DNA from: Cellulomonas sp. SLBN-39
GTDB lineage: Bacteria; Actinomycetota; Actinomycetes; Actinomycetales; Cellulomonadaceae
NCBI RefSeq assembly: GCF_006715865.1
Contig: NZ_VFOA01000001.1
Coordinates: forward strand, 1,178,001 to 1,242,000
Direction: 5' to 3'
DNA length: 64,000 nucleotides
The stretch's first letter is position 1. Every line of letters begins with the position of its first letter. The notes under the pieces are model-generated. The model saw only the letters and a list, made by a program, of their open reading frames with translations, did not search any database and was not told where the DNA came from. A program made the position numbers and the translations under genes. Shown here one piece after another: positions 32,755-41,258 of this stretch.

Positions 32755-33480
32755 ATGCGGGTGGTGGCGGTCTTCAGCGTCAAGGGCGGGGTCGGCAAGA
32801 CGACCGCCGCGGTGAACCTCGCCTACGAGGCGGCCGCGCACGGCGAGACCCTGCTGTGGGACCTCGACCCGCAGGGCGGCGCGACGTGGCTGCTGGACGT
32901 CAAGCCGAAGCTGCGCGGCGGCGCGCCCGCTCTGGTCACCGGTGCCACGCACCCCGTCGCGGGCGTGCGGCAGACGGCCTGGGAGACCCTCGACGTGCTC
33001 CCCGCGGACGGCACGTACCGGTCGCTGGACGTGGTGCTGGACGACGCGAAGCGGTCCCGCAGCCGCGTGCACCGCACGCTCACGACGCTCCGGGGCACCT
33101 ACCGCACGGTCGTCCTGGACTGCCCGGCGGGCTCGTCCCTCGTCGCGGCGAACGTGGTGCGGGCCGCCGACGTGGTGGTGGTGCCGCTGGTGCCGGGGCC
33201 GTTGACGCTGCGCAGCCTGGAGCAGGTGCGGCAGGTCGTGGCCGAGCGCGACCCCGCCCCGCCGGTCGTGGGGTTCCTCAGCATGGTCGACCGGCGGCGC
33301 GTCGCGCACCGGCAGGTGCTGGCGGACCTGCCCGAGGGTGTCGTCGACGTCGTCGTGCCCGCCGCCGCGGTGGTCGAGCGCATGGGGGCGGAGCGGCGCC
33401 CCCTGGCCGCGTTCGCACCCGGCACCCCGGCCGCCCTCGCCTACCGCCGCCTGTGGAAGAAGGTCCGCGCAGCCGCGTGA
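32755..33480 (+). CDS. ParA/MinD-family ATPase
   Basis: A 241-residue deviant Walker-type ATPase. It has the Walker A motif FSVKGGVGKTTAAVN with its extra lysine, DLDPQGGAT (Walker A'), and VVLDCPAGSSL (Walker B). The fold fits ParA-like proteins that position chromosomes, plasmids or protein complexes. There is no parB gene or visible parS cluster next to it, so it is an orphan ParA of unknown cargo. The cell's main ParA is presumably encoded elsewhere. Its stop is 10 bases from the convergent aminopeptidase stop. Confidence 0.85.
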   Translation: MRVVAVFSVKGGVGKTTAAVNLAYEAAAHGETLLWDLDPQGGATWLLDVKPKLRGGAPALVTGATHPVAGVRQTAWETLDVLPADGTYRSLDVVLDDAKRSRSRVHRTLTTLRGTYRTVVLDCPAGSSLVAANVVRAADVVVVPLVPGPLTLRSLEQVRQVVAERDPAPPVVGFLSMVDRRRVAHRQVLADLPEGVVDVVVPAAAVVERMGAERRPLAAFAPGTPAALAYRRLWKKVRAAA

Positions 33481-33490
33481 GGCGCGCCGC

Positions 33491-34264
33491 TCAGGCGGAC
33501 GGGCTGGTGAGGACCTCGACGCCGTCCTCGGTGATCGCGACGGTGTGCTCGCTGTGCGCGGTGCGGCAGCCGGTCGCGCTGCGCAGCGTCCAGCCGTCGT
33601 CGTCGGTGACGAGCTCGTCGGTGTCGGCCATGACCCACGGCTCGAGCGCCAGCAGCAGGCCCGGGCGCAGGCGGTACCCGCGGCCGGGGCGGCCGGTGTT
33701 GGGCACGTGCGGGTCCTGGTGCATGGTCGAGCCGATGCCGTGCCCGCCGAACTCGGTGTTGACCGGGTACCCCGCCGCGGTGAGCACCGTGCCGATGGCG
33801 TGCGAGACGTCCCCGAGGCGCACCCCGGGCCCCGCGGCGGCGATCCCCGCCGCCAGCGCCCGCTCGGTCGCCTCGATCAGCGCGAGGCTCTGCGGCGGGC
33901 GGGTCTCGCCGACGACGAAGCTGATCGCGGAGTCCGCGGCGATGCCGTCCTGGAGCACGGCGATGTCGAGGGTCAGCAGGTCGCCGTCGGCGAGCCGGTA
34001 GCGGTGCGGCAGGCCGTGCAGCACCCCGTCGTTGACGGACGTGCAGACGTGGTGGCCGAAGGGGCCGCGGCCGAACGACGGCGCGTAGTCGACGTAGCAG
34101 GACTGCGCGCCGGCGTCGGCGATCAGCTCGCGGGCCCACCGGTCGATCTCGAGCAGGTCGGTGCCGACGGTGGTGCGGTCCCTCAGGGTCTGCAGGATGT
34201 CGCCGACGAGGGCGCCGCTGACGCGGGCGCGGTCGAGCTCGGTGGGGGTGAGGATCTCGATCAC
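33491..34264 (-). CDS. map: Type I methionine aminopeptidase
   Basis: A 257-residue cytoplasmic metalloenzyme that removes the first methionine from new proteins. All five metal ligands can be seen: Asp and Asp in LDIAVLQDGIAADSA, His in FGGHGIGSTMH, Glu in LALEPWVM, and Glu in RTAHSEHTVAITEDG. The substrate histidine is in HHVCTSVNDGVLHG. The ATG follows GAGAAGG. Actinobacteria usually have two or more of these enzymes, and this copy is outside the usual ribosomal operon. It is divergent from a small XRE gene, and the three direct repeats between them may control both. Confidence 0.93.
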   Translation of the reverse strand: MIEILTPTELDRARVSGALVGDILQTLRDRTTVGTDLLEIDRWARELIADAGAQSCYVDYAPSFGRGPFGHHVCTSVNDGVLHGLPHRYRLADGDLLTLDIAVLQDGIAADSAISFVVGETRPPQSLALIEATERALAAGIAAAGPGVRLGDVSHAIGTVLTAAGYPVNTEFGGHGIGSTMHQDPHVPNTGRPGRGYRLRPGLLLALEPWVMADTDELVTDDDGWTLRSATGCRTAHSEHTVAITEDGVEVLTSPSA

Positions 34265-34307
34265 GGGGCGACCTTCTCGGTGGTGCGGCTCGTCGGGGAC
34301 GACGTCG

Positions 34308-34342
34308 ATCCCGGTAAGACTATCCCGGTATCAGAATCCCGG
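34308..34342. promoter_or_regulatory. Three ATCCCGG direct repeats with 14-bp spacing
   Basis: ATCCCGG occurs at 34308-34314, 34322-34328 and 34336-34342, exactly 14 bases apart. They lie between the divergent map and XRE genes, and the last one touches the XRE -10 box (TACGCT, 34346-34351). A small XRE protein binding side by side on one DNA face is a natural reader. The effect on map is inferred from position only. Confidence 0.65.
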
Positions 34343-34357
34343 GACTACGCTCGGGGC

Positions 34358-34642
34358 ATGGTCCGGCTGCCGCTCACCCCCGCCGACGTCGCCCGCGGGC
34401 AGCGCCTGGGCGCCCTGCTCCGCGAGGCCCGCGGCACCCGCTCCATGCTCGACGTCGCGCTCGACGCCGGCGTCTCCCCCGAGACGCTCCGCAAGATCGA
34501 GTCGGGCCGCGTCGCGACCCCCGCGTTCCCCACCGTCGCCGCGATCGCCGGCGCCCTGGGCCTGTCCCTCGACGCGGTCTGGGCGCAGATCACCGCCCCC
34601 GACACCGCCACGGACCGCACCCGCGAACCCCTGGCCTCCTAG
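34358..34642 (+). CDS. Small XRE-family regulator
   Basis: A 94-residue HTH protein that is almost only the DNA-binding domain: RLGALLREARGTRSMLDVAL, then DAGVSPETLRKIESGR, then a fifth helix with ALGLSLDAVWAQI. The ATG lies 6 bases after TACGCT without a ribosome site, so it is probably leaderless. After the TAG stop the frame stays open for 12 codons (TRLIDELDRRSL) to a TGA at about 34681, with codon use like a gene. The TAG may thus have shortened the protein slightly. Likely autoregulator through the ATCCCGG repeats. Confidence 0.85.
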   Translation: MVRLPLTPADVARGQRLGALLREARGTRSMLDVALDAGVSPETLRKIESGRVATPAFPTVAAIAGALGLSLDAVWAQITAPDTATDRTREPLAS

Positions 34643-34708
34643 ACCCGCCTCATCGACGAGCTGGACCGCCGCTCGCTCTGACGCGCTGGGCAGCGAACGG
34701 CGCGGCGA

Positions 34709-36805
34709 TCAGACGGTCGCCACCCACAGGCCGTCGCGGGCGCGGGTCATCGCGACGTAGAGCTCGCGGCGACGGTGCTCACGGCGCTCGCGCGCCACGT
34801 CGTCCAGCCCGCCCGAGCTCCGGTCCAGCCACTCGGCGGCGACGTCGGCGAGCAGGACGTGCGCGAGCTCCAGGCCCTTGGCGTGCTTGACCGCCCCGAC
34901 GCGCACGGCGTCGACGTCCGACCCGTCGTGCTGCTCCAGCCGCACCACGTGCAGACCCGCGCGGCGCAGGTGCTGCACGGCGTGGTCGGCACCGGCGCGC
35001 GAGAGCGCCAGCACGCCGACCTGCCCGAGCGGCACGCCCGCCGTCACGAGCTCCTGCACGTGCCGGACCAGGCGCGCGGTGCGGTCCACCTCGTTCGCGC
35101 AGCGCACCCACACCGGCGACGGTCCCTGCCGCTGCACCGGTGCGCACGTGTCGCCGGTCTGCTCGGTGCCGTCGACGTCCGGGAAGGTCTCCCCCGCGAC
35201 CAGCGTCGACGCCAGCTGCAGCACCTGCGCGGTGCTGCGGTGGTGCACGTCGAGCACGGTGGTGCGGGCGCCGACGTCGATGCCCGCCTCGTCGAGGGCG
35301 AACCCGCCCGGGTACACGGTCTGCTGCCCGTCGCCGACCAGCGTCAGCCCGTCCGGCGCGTCGCCCACGAGCCCGTGCAGCAGGCGCAGCGCGACGGTCG
35401 ACAGGTCCTGCACCTCGTCGACCACGACGGCGGCGTACCGGCCCGGCTCCGGGCGGGCCGCGAGCTCGGCCTGCGCGAGCGCCACCTGGTCCGCGAGGTC
35501 GTGCACGCCCCGGTCCGCCAGACCGCGCGCGTAGGCCTCGTGCAGGTCCCACACCACGCGGCGGGCCGGTCCGTCGAGCTGGTGGCGCCGGCCACGGCGC
35601 GGCAGCATCGCGTACTGCTCGAACCGCGTCAGCCCGCGGCCCTTGATGACGTGCGTGACCTCGTCGTGCCAGTAGACCTGGTCGTGGTCCTCGTCGTCGA
35701 TGACGCTGCCCGCGCCGACCTGCCCCCAGGCGGTGGTCCACGCGGCGGTGATGAGGGACGCGTCGATGCGGCACGCGACGCCACGCTCGGCCAGCACGCG
35801 CGCGGCGACCTCGTGCACGCCCGCGACCTCGACCGCGTCGGCGACGTCGGGCGCCAGCCGGGCCAGCAGGGGGCGCAGCGTCGCGGGGAGCGTGCGCGTG
35901 TACGTGGTCAGCAGGACCGCCCCCTGCCGGGCGCGCGCCAGGTACGCGGCGCGGTGCAGCGCCACGACCGTCTTGCCGGTGCCCACGGCGCCGCGGATCC
36001 GCGACGGACCGTTGCACGAGCGGCGCACCGCGTGCGCCTGCGCGGGGTCGAGCCAGGTCATCCACGGCTCGACGTCGACCACCTCGGGCACGGCGGCTGC
36101 GGCACCCGTCACCGGCGCCGCCGGGGGCGCGGGGACCACGACCTCCGCCGCCGGCTCGGGACGCGGGGCGGGCAGCGCCGGGTCGCCGCCCGGACGGGCG
36201 GTGGTGGCCAGCAGGTGGTCCCGCAGGGCGGTGGTCTGGGCGGCCGTCAGCCGGCGGCCCCGCGACTCGACGACGCGGACCACGTCGCGCTCGCCGACCA
36301 CGCGGACGGGGCCGACGCGCTCGTCGACGCCCTCGCGCCCCACGACGACCGCGAGCGCCTGGACCTCGCCGGGCGCGAGACCCAGCTCCGCCAGCTCGGC
36401 CTCGGTGCGGTAGGCGCGGTCGGCCAGCGAGAACAGCTCGTCGGTGACGTCGGGCGTGACCCCCTCGTCGCCGACCGGCCAGGTGGTCGTGGCGACGACG
36501 TGGACGCCTGCGGGCCCGACGACGGTCACGGCGGGCCGTGCGCGGCGCGAGCCGCCGGGCGCGTCGGGCACGACGTGGTGGCCGCGGGCGGCGAGCGGTG
36601 CCACGACGCCCAGCAGCCGCTGCTGGGCGGCCGCGCCGGCCCAGGCCTGCACGGCAGCCGCGGCACGGCTGCGGCGGTCGGTGGAGCGCGCGGGCGGCGC
36701 CTGCGGCCCGGGCCCGCCGGTGCCGGGCACGTCGCTCCCGGGCGCGTCGACGGGCCGGGCGTCCACGGCGGTGGCGTCCGGTGCTGTGCTGTCCCCTGCG
36801 GGCAT
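34709..36805 (-). CDS. UvrD/Rep-type helicase with a NERD-like N-terminus
   Basis: A 698-residue superfamily 1 helicase. The first ~180 residues resemble a NERD nuclease-like domain (VVGPAGVHVVATTTW) but lack its E-x-K. The motor has Walker A (RIRGAVGTGKTVVALHRAAY near 272), motif II (VVVDEVQDLS near 455), GDGQQTVYPGG (motif III), and KHAKGLELAHVLLADV and LYVAMTRARDGLWV near the end (motifs V-VI). It should unwind DNA or RNA with ATP. The ATG at 36805 follows GGAGG. The flexible, proline-rich first 45 residues are ordinary for this group. Confidence 0.85.
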   Translation of the reverse strand: MPAGDSTAPDATAVDARPVDAPGSDVPGTGGPGPQAPPARSTDRRSRAAAAVQAWAGAAAQQRLLGVVAPLAARGHHVVPDAPGGSRRARPAVTVVGPAGVHVVATTTWPVGDEGVTPDVTDELFSLADRAYRTEAELAELGLAPGEVQALAVVVGREGVDERVGPVRVVGERDVVRVVESRGRRLTAAQTTALRDHLLATTARPGGDPALPAPRPEPAAEVVVPAPPAAPVTGAAAAVPEVVDVEPWMTWLDPAQAHAVRRSCNGPSRIRGAVGTGKTVVALHRAAYLARARQGAVLLTTYTRTLPATLRPLLARLAPDVADAVEVAGVHEVAARVLAERGVACRIDASLITAAWTTAWGQVGAGSVIDDEDHDQVYWHDEVTHVIKGRGLTRFEQYAMLPRRGRRHQLDGPARRVVWDLHEAYARGLADRGVHDLADQVALAQAELAARPEPGRYAAVVVDEVQDLSTVALRLLHGLVGDAPDGLTLVGDGQQTVYPGGFALDEAGIDVGARTTVLDVHHRSTAQVLQLASTLVAGETFPDVDGTEQTGDTCAPVQRQGPSPVWVRCANEVDRTARLVRHVQELVTAGVPLGQVGVLALSRAGADHAVQHLRRAGLHVVRLEQHDGSDVDAVRVGAVKHAKGLELAHVLLADVAAEWLDRSSGGLDDVARERREHRRRELYVAMTRARDGLWVATV

Positions 36806-36947
36806 GTGGTGGTCCTCCCGCGCCACCCATCGGCCGGGGCGGGTGACCTGTGAGCGCTCGCGCCGTGGCGCTGCGCGCGACGCCACGGGCGGCGTCGGTC
36901 AGCGGCCGGTCGGAGGCCTGTCGGGGGCCGGTCAGGACCCGGTCAGG

Positions 36948-38273
36948 TCAGGGGCCGGCCGGCGGGTCGACGTGGGGCGCGACGGACGGCGTGCTGGGCG
37001 GCGCGGCGTCCTCCGCCGCCGCGGCGGCGCGCCCGCGACGGCCGAGCGGGCCGGGGACCCCGCCGAACCGGGGTGCGGCGACGACCGCGGGGACCATGAG
37101 CAGCGCGGGCACGAGGAACGCGGGACCGAGGCCCGTCGTCTCGGACAGCAGTCCCAGGACGACCGCGCCGAGCGTGGCGCCGACGTAGTTGAACAGGTTG
37201 ATGCGTGCGACGACCTGGTCGAGGCGCTCGGGCGCGAGCTCGCCGGCGGCGGAGAACGCGAGCGGCACGAGCGAGCCGGTGCCGACGCCGGTGAGCGCGA
37301 ACCCGACCACCGCGACCGTCGGGCTGGGCACGAGGGCCACGAGCAGCAGGCCCACGACGCCGACGCTCGCGCACGCCGCGACCACGGCGGCGCGGCCGAC
37401 GCGGCGCACCAGCGGGTCGCCGAGCAGGCGGGTCACGAGGACCGCGGCCTGGTAGGCCGCGTACCCGAGGGGCGCGACCGCCCCGGGGGCCACGAGCGTG
37501 TCGTGCAGGTAGACGGTGCTCCAGCTGGACACGGCGGAGTCCGCGACGAAGGCGATGGCGACCATGGCGCCGAACAGCCAGATACCGGCGCGCGGCAGCG
37601 GGGGCGGGGCAGGTGCACCGGCGGCGCCGGGCGCTGCGGCGTCGGACGTCGCCTCCGCCGCGGCGACGGGCGTGGTCTGGGCGGTCGTGAGCAGCGACGT
37701 GCGGGCGGCGAGCGCGACGCCCGCGGCCACCGCGGCGGCGACGAGCAGGGCCGTGATCGCCCCGCGCTCGGTGCCGAGCCGCGTCAGCCCGGACTGCGTG
37801 AGCGCGGCGGTGATCGCCGCCGCGGTCAGGCACGCGAACAGCGTCGACATGATCGACCGCCCGACGGCCCGCTGGAGCGCGACGCCCTGCATGTTGCCCG
37901 CCGCGTCGACCATGCCGAGCCCGAGCGAGAACACCGTGAACGCGGCGACCAGCGGCGGCACGGACGTCGCGGTGGTGACCAGGCCGAGGCCGACGGCCTG
38001 GGCGAGCAGCCCCGCCACGAGCGCGAGCCGGCTGGCCCGTCGGGTCGCGATCCGCTCCGCCAGCACCGAGCCCGCGGCCGCGAGCAGCGCGCCCATCAGC
38101 AGGACCAGCGAGATCGTCGCGTCGTCGATGCCGGTGCGCAGCTTGAGCCCGGGCAGCGCGGTGACGACCGTCGCGTACCCGAAGCCCTGCGCCGCGTACG
38201 AGGCGCCGACGGCCACGCGGGCGCGCACGGTCGCGACCCCGGACGTCGTGGTGGTCGTGCTGGCGTCGGTCAT
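36948..38273 (-). CDS. Major facilitator superfamily transporter
   Basis: A 441-residue carrier with about twelve helices in two halves, separated by an alanine/proline-rich loop near residue 225. The family-type loop LAERIATRRASRLALVAG lies near 70, and FNYVGATLGAVVLGLLSETTG is in the C-terminal half. The substrate is unknown; the closest resemblance is to sugar-efflux or fucose-permease-like carriers. The C-terminal tail is Pro/Ala-rich. A stretch with repeated GGTCAG and GGTCGG units lies past its stop (36895-36947). Confidence 0.82.
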   Translation of the reverse strand: MTDASTTTTTSGVATVRARVAVGASYAAQGFGYATVVTALPGLKLRTGIDDATISLVLLMGALLAAAGSVLAERIATRRASRLALVAGLLAQAVGLGLVTTATSVPPLVAAFTVFSLGLGMVDAAGNMQGVALQRAVGRSIMSTLFACLTAAAITAALTQSGLTRLGTERGAITALLVAAAVAAGVALAARTSLLTTAQTTPVAAAEATSDAAAPGAAGAPAPPPLPRAGIWLFGAMVAIAFVADSAVSSWSTVYLHDTLVAPGAVAPLGYAAYQAAVLVTRLLGDPLVRRVGRAAVVAACASVGVVGLLLVALVPSPTVAVVGFALTGVGTGSLVPLAFSAAGELAPERLDQVVARINLFNYVGATLGAVVLGLLSETTGLGPAFLVPALLMVPAVVAAPRFGGVPGPLGRRGRAAAAAEDAAPPSTPSVAPHVDPPAGP

Positions 38274-38495
38274 CGCGGGAGAACCCCCTGGTGCGCGCGG
38301 GACGGGTGCCCTGCGGAGGCTACGGGCGGCGGCGCCCGTGCGGGAGGGGTTCGCAGGTCTCGTTACGTGCCGGACCCCTGACCAGGTCGGCCCGTCACGT
38401 GCCGGACACGTGGCGCGCGGGCCCGGTGACGCGCGTCTCGGGCGCGACCGCTCACGCCCGGGCCCCCGCGGCCGATGGCACGACCGGGAGGTGCC

Positions 38496-39320
38496 ATGAC
38501 CGAGCAGTGGTTCACGGCGATGCACCCGGTCCAGGACCGGGCACGGGAGGCCGCGCGTCGGCACGCGCTGGAGTCGGGCGCGGTCGTCGACGCCTCCGTG
38601 GTGCGTCGCGGCGAGACGGAGCGGCGCATCTGGTCGGCCCGCATGGACGACGAGCGCGGTGTCGACGCCGTCCTCGCCGGGCTGCGCGCCGACGGGTGGC
38701 TCACGGTCACCGGCGTCGCCTGGCCCGGGCGTCCGCTCGGCCTGCTCGACCGCGTGCTGGTCGGCCCCGGCGGTGTCGTCGTCCTCGAGGTCGACGGCCC
38801 CGCCACGCCCCCGCGCCGCGCGTTCCGCCGGACCGGCCGTGCCCGCACCCCGGACGTGCGCGAGCGCGCAGCAGCCGCGGCGGGTGCGATCAGCGCCGTG
38901 CTCGCGCCCGCGCACCGCACCGCCGTGCGTGCCCTCGTGTGCCGCACCGAGCACCTCACCGACCCGGCCCTGCCGGGCGGCACCGCCGCGGACGCCGCCG
39001 GCACGCCGGTCGTGCACCGCGCGCAGCTCGCCGACCACCTGCTGGCGCTGCCCGGCCGGCTCACCGCGGCCGAGGTCGAGGGCCTCGCGGCCCTGCTCGC
39101 CACCCGCCAGGGCGCGCAGGTGCCCGACGTCGTGACGACCGCGGCGTTCGCGGTGCCGGGCCCGTGGCGGCGCTGGCGGCTGGCCCGCCACCGTGCGCGG
39201 ACCGAGCGGCTGGCGTGGCGGCAGGAGCGCCGCGGCCCCCTCCCGGTGGTGCTGGGCGTCGCCGGCACGCTGACGGTGGCGGCCGCGCTCATGGCCCCGC
39301 TGGCCGGTCTGGCCGGCTGA
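38496..39320 (+). CDS. NERD-like domain protein, catalytic residues changed
   Basis: A 274-residue protein. Residues ~45-190 resemble the nuclease-related NERD domain: GLRADGWLTVTGVAWPGRP, then DRVLVGPGGVVVLEVDG. In NERD nucleases the strand after the Asp carries E-x-K; here it reads EVD, so it is probably inactive. A basic helix and one membrane helix (about 250-270) form the C-terminus, so it is tail-anchored. A paralogue with the same core starts at 46529. The start ATG follows GGGAG by 5 bases. No function is known. Confidence 0.65.
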   Translation: MTEQWFTAMHPVQDRAREAARRHALESGAVVDASVVRRGETERRIWSARMDDERGVDAVLAGLRADGWLTVTGVAWPGRPLGLLDRVLVGPGGVVVLEVDGPATPPRRAFRRTGRARTPDVRERAAAAAGAISAVLAPAHRTAVRALVCRTEHLTDPALPGGTAADAAGTPVVHRAQLADHLLALPGRLTAAEVEGLAALLATRQGAQVPDVVTTAAFAVPGPWRRWRLARHRARTERLAWRQERRGPLPVVLGVAGTLTVAAALMAPLAGLAG

Positions 39321-39384
39321 CCCCCGGGCTCCCGCGCGGTCGTCCGCCCCCGCGCGCGGGTCCCAGCGCGGATACTTCGTGCCT

Positions 39385-40275
39385 GTGACCTCCCCCTCCG
39401 CACCGTCACCCGTCCGCCCCTCCCCCGCGGCGCGCACGCTCGTCGTCGTCCTCGCCGTGCTCGGCCTGGCCGCCTGCGACCCGGCGCTGGGCGCCACGAG
39501 CACCGGGTCGGACCCCACCGGTGCCGCCGGCAGCGCGCTCGCTGCGGCCCGGGACCTCACCGTCAAGGGCCGCGCCCCCATGACGGGGTACGACCGCGAG
39601 CTGTTCTCGTACGGCTCGGTCGACGTCGACGAGAACGGCTGCGACGCCCGCAACGACGTCCTCGCGCGCGACCTCGACGACGTGACGTACAAGGCCGGCA
39701 CCCGGGACTGCGTGGTCGCCTCGGGCACCCTGCAGGACCCGTACTCCGGCGAGGAGATCGCCTTCACGCGGGGGCAGGACACGTCGAGCGCGGTGCAGAT
39801 CGACCACGTCGTCGCGCTGGCGGACGCGTGGCAGAAGGGCGCCCAGCAGTGGGACGAGGCGACGCGGGAGGCGTTCGGCAACGACCCGATGAACCTGGTC
39901 GCCGTCGACGGGCCGCTGAACAACGCCAAGGGCTCGGGCGACACGGCGACGTGGCTGCCGCCCAACCGCGCGGCCCGCTGCGGGTACGTGGCGCGGCAGG
40001 TCGCGGTGAAGCAGACCTACGACGTGTGGGTGACGGCCGCCGAGCAGGACGCGATGGTCGAGGTGCTGAGCACGTGCCCGGACGAGCCGCTGCCGACGTC
40101 GGACGCGTCGTGGTGGCCGGAGGGTGCGGACGCGGACGCCGCGCCGGCGGAGGACGACGTGCACTACGCGACGTGCGCCGACGCCCGTGCGGCAGGAGCG
40201 GCGCCGCTGCACGAGGGCGAGCCCGGCTACCGGGCCGAGATGGACGGCGACGGCGACGGCACCGCCTGCGAGTAG
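39385..40275 (+). CDS. Secreted HNH-type nuclease lipoprotein with Excalibur domain
   Basis: A 296-residue exported protein. The lipobox (LGLAACD) gives a lipid anchor. Residues ~70-230 form a DUF1524-type HNH nuclease domain, with the catalytic HNH core VQIDHVVALADAW, then NDPMNLVAVDGPLNNAKGSG and WLPPNRAARCGYVAR. The last ~37 residues are an Excalibur calcium-binding domain (CADARAAGAAPL, then DGDGDGTACE). It likely degrades DNA outside the cell. The GTG at 39385 fits a GATACT -10 box 8 bases upstream and gives a short signal peptide. Another GTG lies at 39379. Confidence 0.85.
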   Translation: MTSPSAPSPVRPSPAARTLVVVLAVLGLAACDPALGATSTGSDPTGAAGSALAAARDLTVKGRAPMTGYDRELFSYGSVDVDENGCDARNDVLARDLDDVTYKAGTRDCVVASGTLQDPYSGEEIAFTRGQDTSSAVQIDHVVALADAWQKGAQQWDEATREAFGNDPMNLVAVDGPLNNAKGSGDTATWLPPNRAARCGYVARQVAVKQTYDVWVTAAEQDAMVEVLSTCPDEPLPTSDASWWPEGADADAAPAEDDVHYATCADARAAGAAPLHEGEPGYRAEMDGDGDGTACE

Positions 40276-40285
40276 CCCGGCCGGC

Positions 40286-40319
40286 CCGGTCGCGGCGGGG
40301 ACCACCCTGCCGCGACCGG
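40286..40319. terminator. Hairpin between convergent nuclease and TetR genes
   Basis: CCGGTCGCGGC (40286-40296) pairs with GCCGCGACCGG (40309-40319) over a 12-base loop. It lies 10 bases past the nuclease stop and ahead of the TetR stop at 40323, so it can end both. Confidence 0.6.
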
Positions 40320-40322
40320 CGT

Positions 40323-41126
40323 TCAGCCCAGGAGACGGGCGATGACGCGCGCGGCGGCGCGCGGGGAGAGCCGCTCGGACCGGGTCAGACGCCCCTCGAG
40401 GGCGGCGACGTTGAGCACGGAGATCACGGCGAGCGCGGTGTCGTAGTCGTCCTGCGTGGTGCCGGGCTCGGCGGCGGCGCCCTGCCGGGCGCGGCGGACC
40501 TCGGCGACCTGGTCGGCGAGCACCTCGTGCGAGCGCACGTGCAGCTCGGCGAGGTCGCTCGACGCGTCGGGGTGGCGCAGGCCGTAGGCGAGGAACTCCA
40601 GGGAGAGCAGGACGCGGGGGTCGTCCTGGGTGCCGCAGAGCCAGTCGGTGACGGCGTCCTGGTCGACGCCGTCGACGCTCACCCCCGGGATGGTGGCGTC
40701 GGGGGCGTCGATGCTCAGGTCGAGCTGCTCGCGGGCCAGGGCGAGGAACACCTCCTCCTTGGAGGCGAAGTGCGCGTACAGGGCGCCCTTGGTGTACCCG
40801 GCGGCGGCGGCGATGTCGCCGACGGACGCGCCCTCGTACCCCTTCTCGGCGATGACGCGGGCGGCGGCCGCCAGCAGGTCGGCGCGGGTCCGCTCGACCT
40901 TCGCGCGGCGGCGCTCGTCGGCGCGCGGGCCGCCGGTGGCGCGCGTGACGCCCTCGGACGCCTCGGCGAGCCCGCGGGACGCCTCGCGCAGGCTCGCGGC
41001 GATGGTCTCGGAGACCTCGGGGACGACCTGGCGGGCCTGCTCGCCGAGCAGCCGGGTGAGCTGGGCGGTCGCGTCCGCGAGCGCCCGGGTCGCGGCGCTG
41101 AGGGACTCGTCGGTGTCGCGGGCCAT
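40323..41126 (-). CDS. TetR-family regulator with a long N-terminal extension
   Basis: A 267-residue repressor. The TetR HTH (RTRADLLAAAARVIAEKGYE, then GASVGDIAAAAGYTKGALYA and HFASKEE) begins only near residue 78. The first ~75 residues form an amphipathic helical segment, AATRALADATAQLTRLLGEQ and onward, that TetR proteins do not normally have; it may add a coiled-coil contact. The ATG lies 6 bases after TAGGCT (41133-41138), so it is likely leaderless. It faces the ABC-2 exporter genes and probably represses them through the TACCG-type repeats. Confidence 0.88.
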   Translation of the reverse strand: MARDTDESLSAATRALADATAQLTRLLGEQARQVVPEVSETIAASLREASRGLAEASEGVTRATGGPRADERRRAKVERTRADLLAAAARVIAEKGYEGASVGDIAAAAGYTKGALYAHFASKEEVFLALAREQLDLSIDAPDATIPGVSVDGVDQDAVTDWLCGTQDDPRVLLSLEFLAYGLRHPDASSDLAELHVRSHEVLADQVAEVRRARQGAAAEPGTTQDDYDTALAVISVLNVAALEGRLTRSERLSPRAAARVIARLLG

Positions 41127-41149
41127 GCGCCGAGCCTAGCCGAGGCCCA

Positions 41150-41246
41150 TACCGCCCGGTACCCGACCCCGTACCGATCGGAACATCCCTCTTGATACCT
41201 ACCGGTATGCAGGACTACGGTCGATCGCGTACCGGTCGGAACTTCC
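41150..41246. promoter_or_regulatory. TetR/ABC exporter control region
   Basis: Several related symmetric sites lie between the divergent genes: TACCGCCCGGTA (41150-41161), TACCGGTA (41200-41207), and two direct copies of GTACCGRTCGGAACWTCC (41171-41188 and 41229-41246). A promoter TTGATA (41192-41197) and TACGGT (41216-41221), 18 bases apart, points at the exporter operon, and the sites surround it. This is a good target for the TetR protein. Confidence 0.65.
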
Positions 41247-41258
41247 AGGAGGTGGGAC

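Noticed and set aside
32755-33480. Chromosome partition locus
   Set aside because: There is a ParA-like ATPase but no parB gene, parS-like repeats or other origin-region genes beside it.
36895-36955. Tandem GGTCAG/GGTCGG units after the MFS gene
   Set aside because: The units are short and irregular; they may be chance in GC-rich DNA. No function can be supported.
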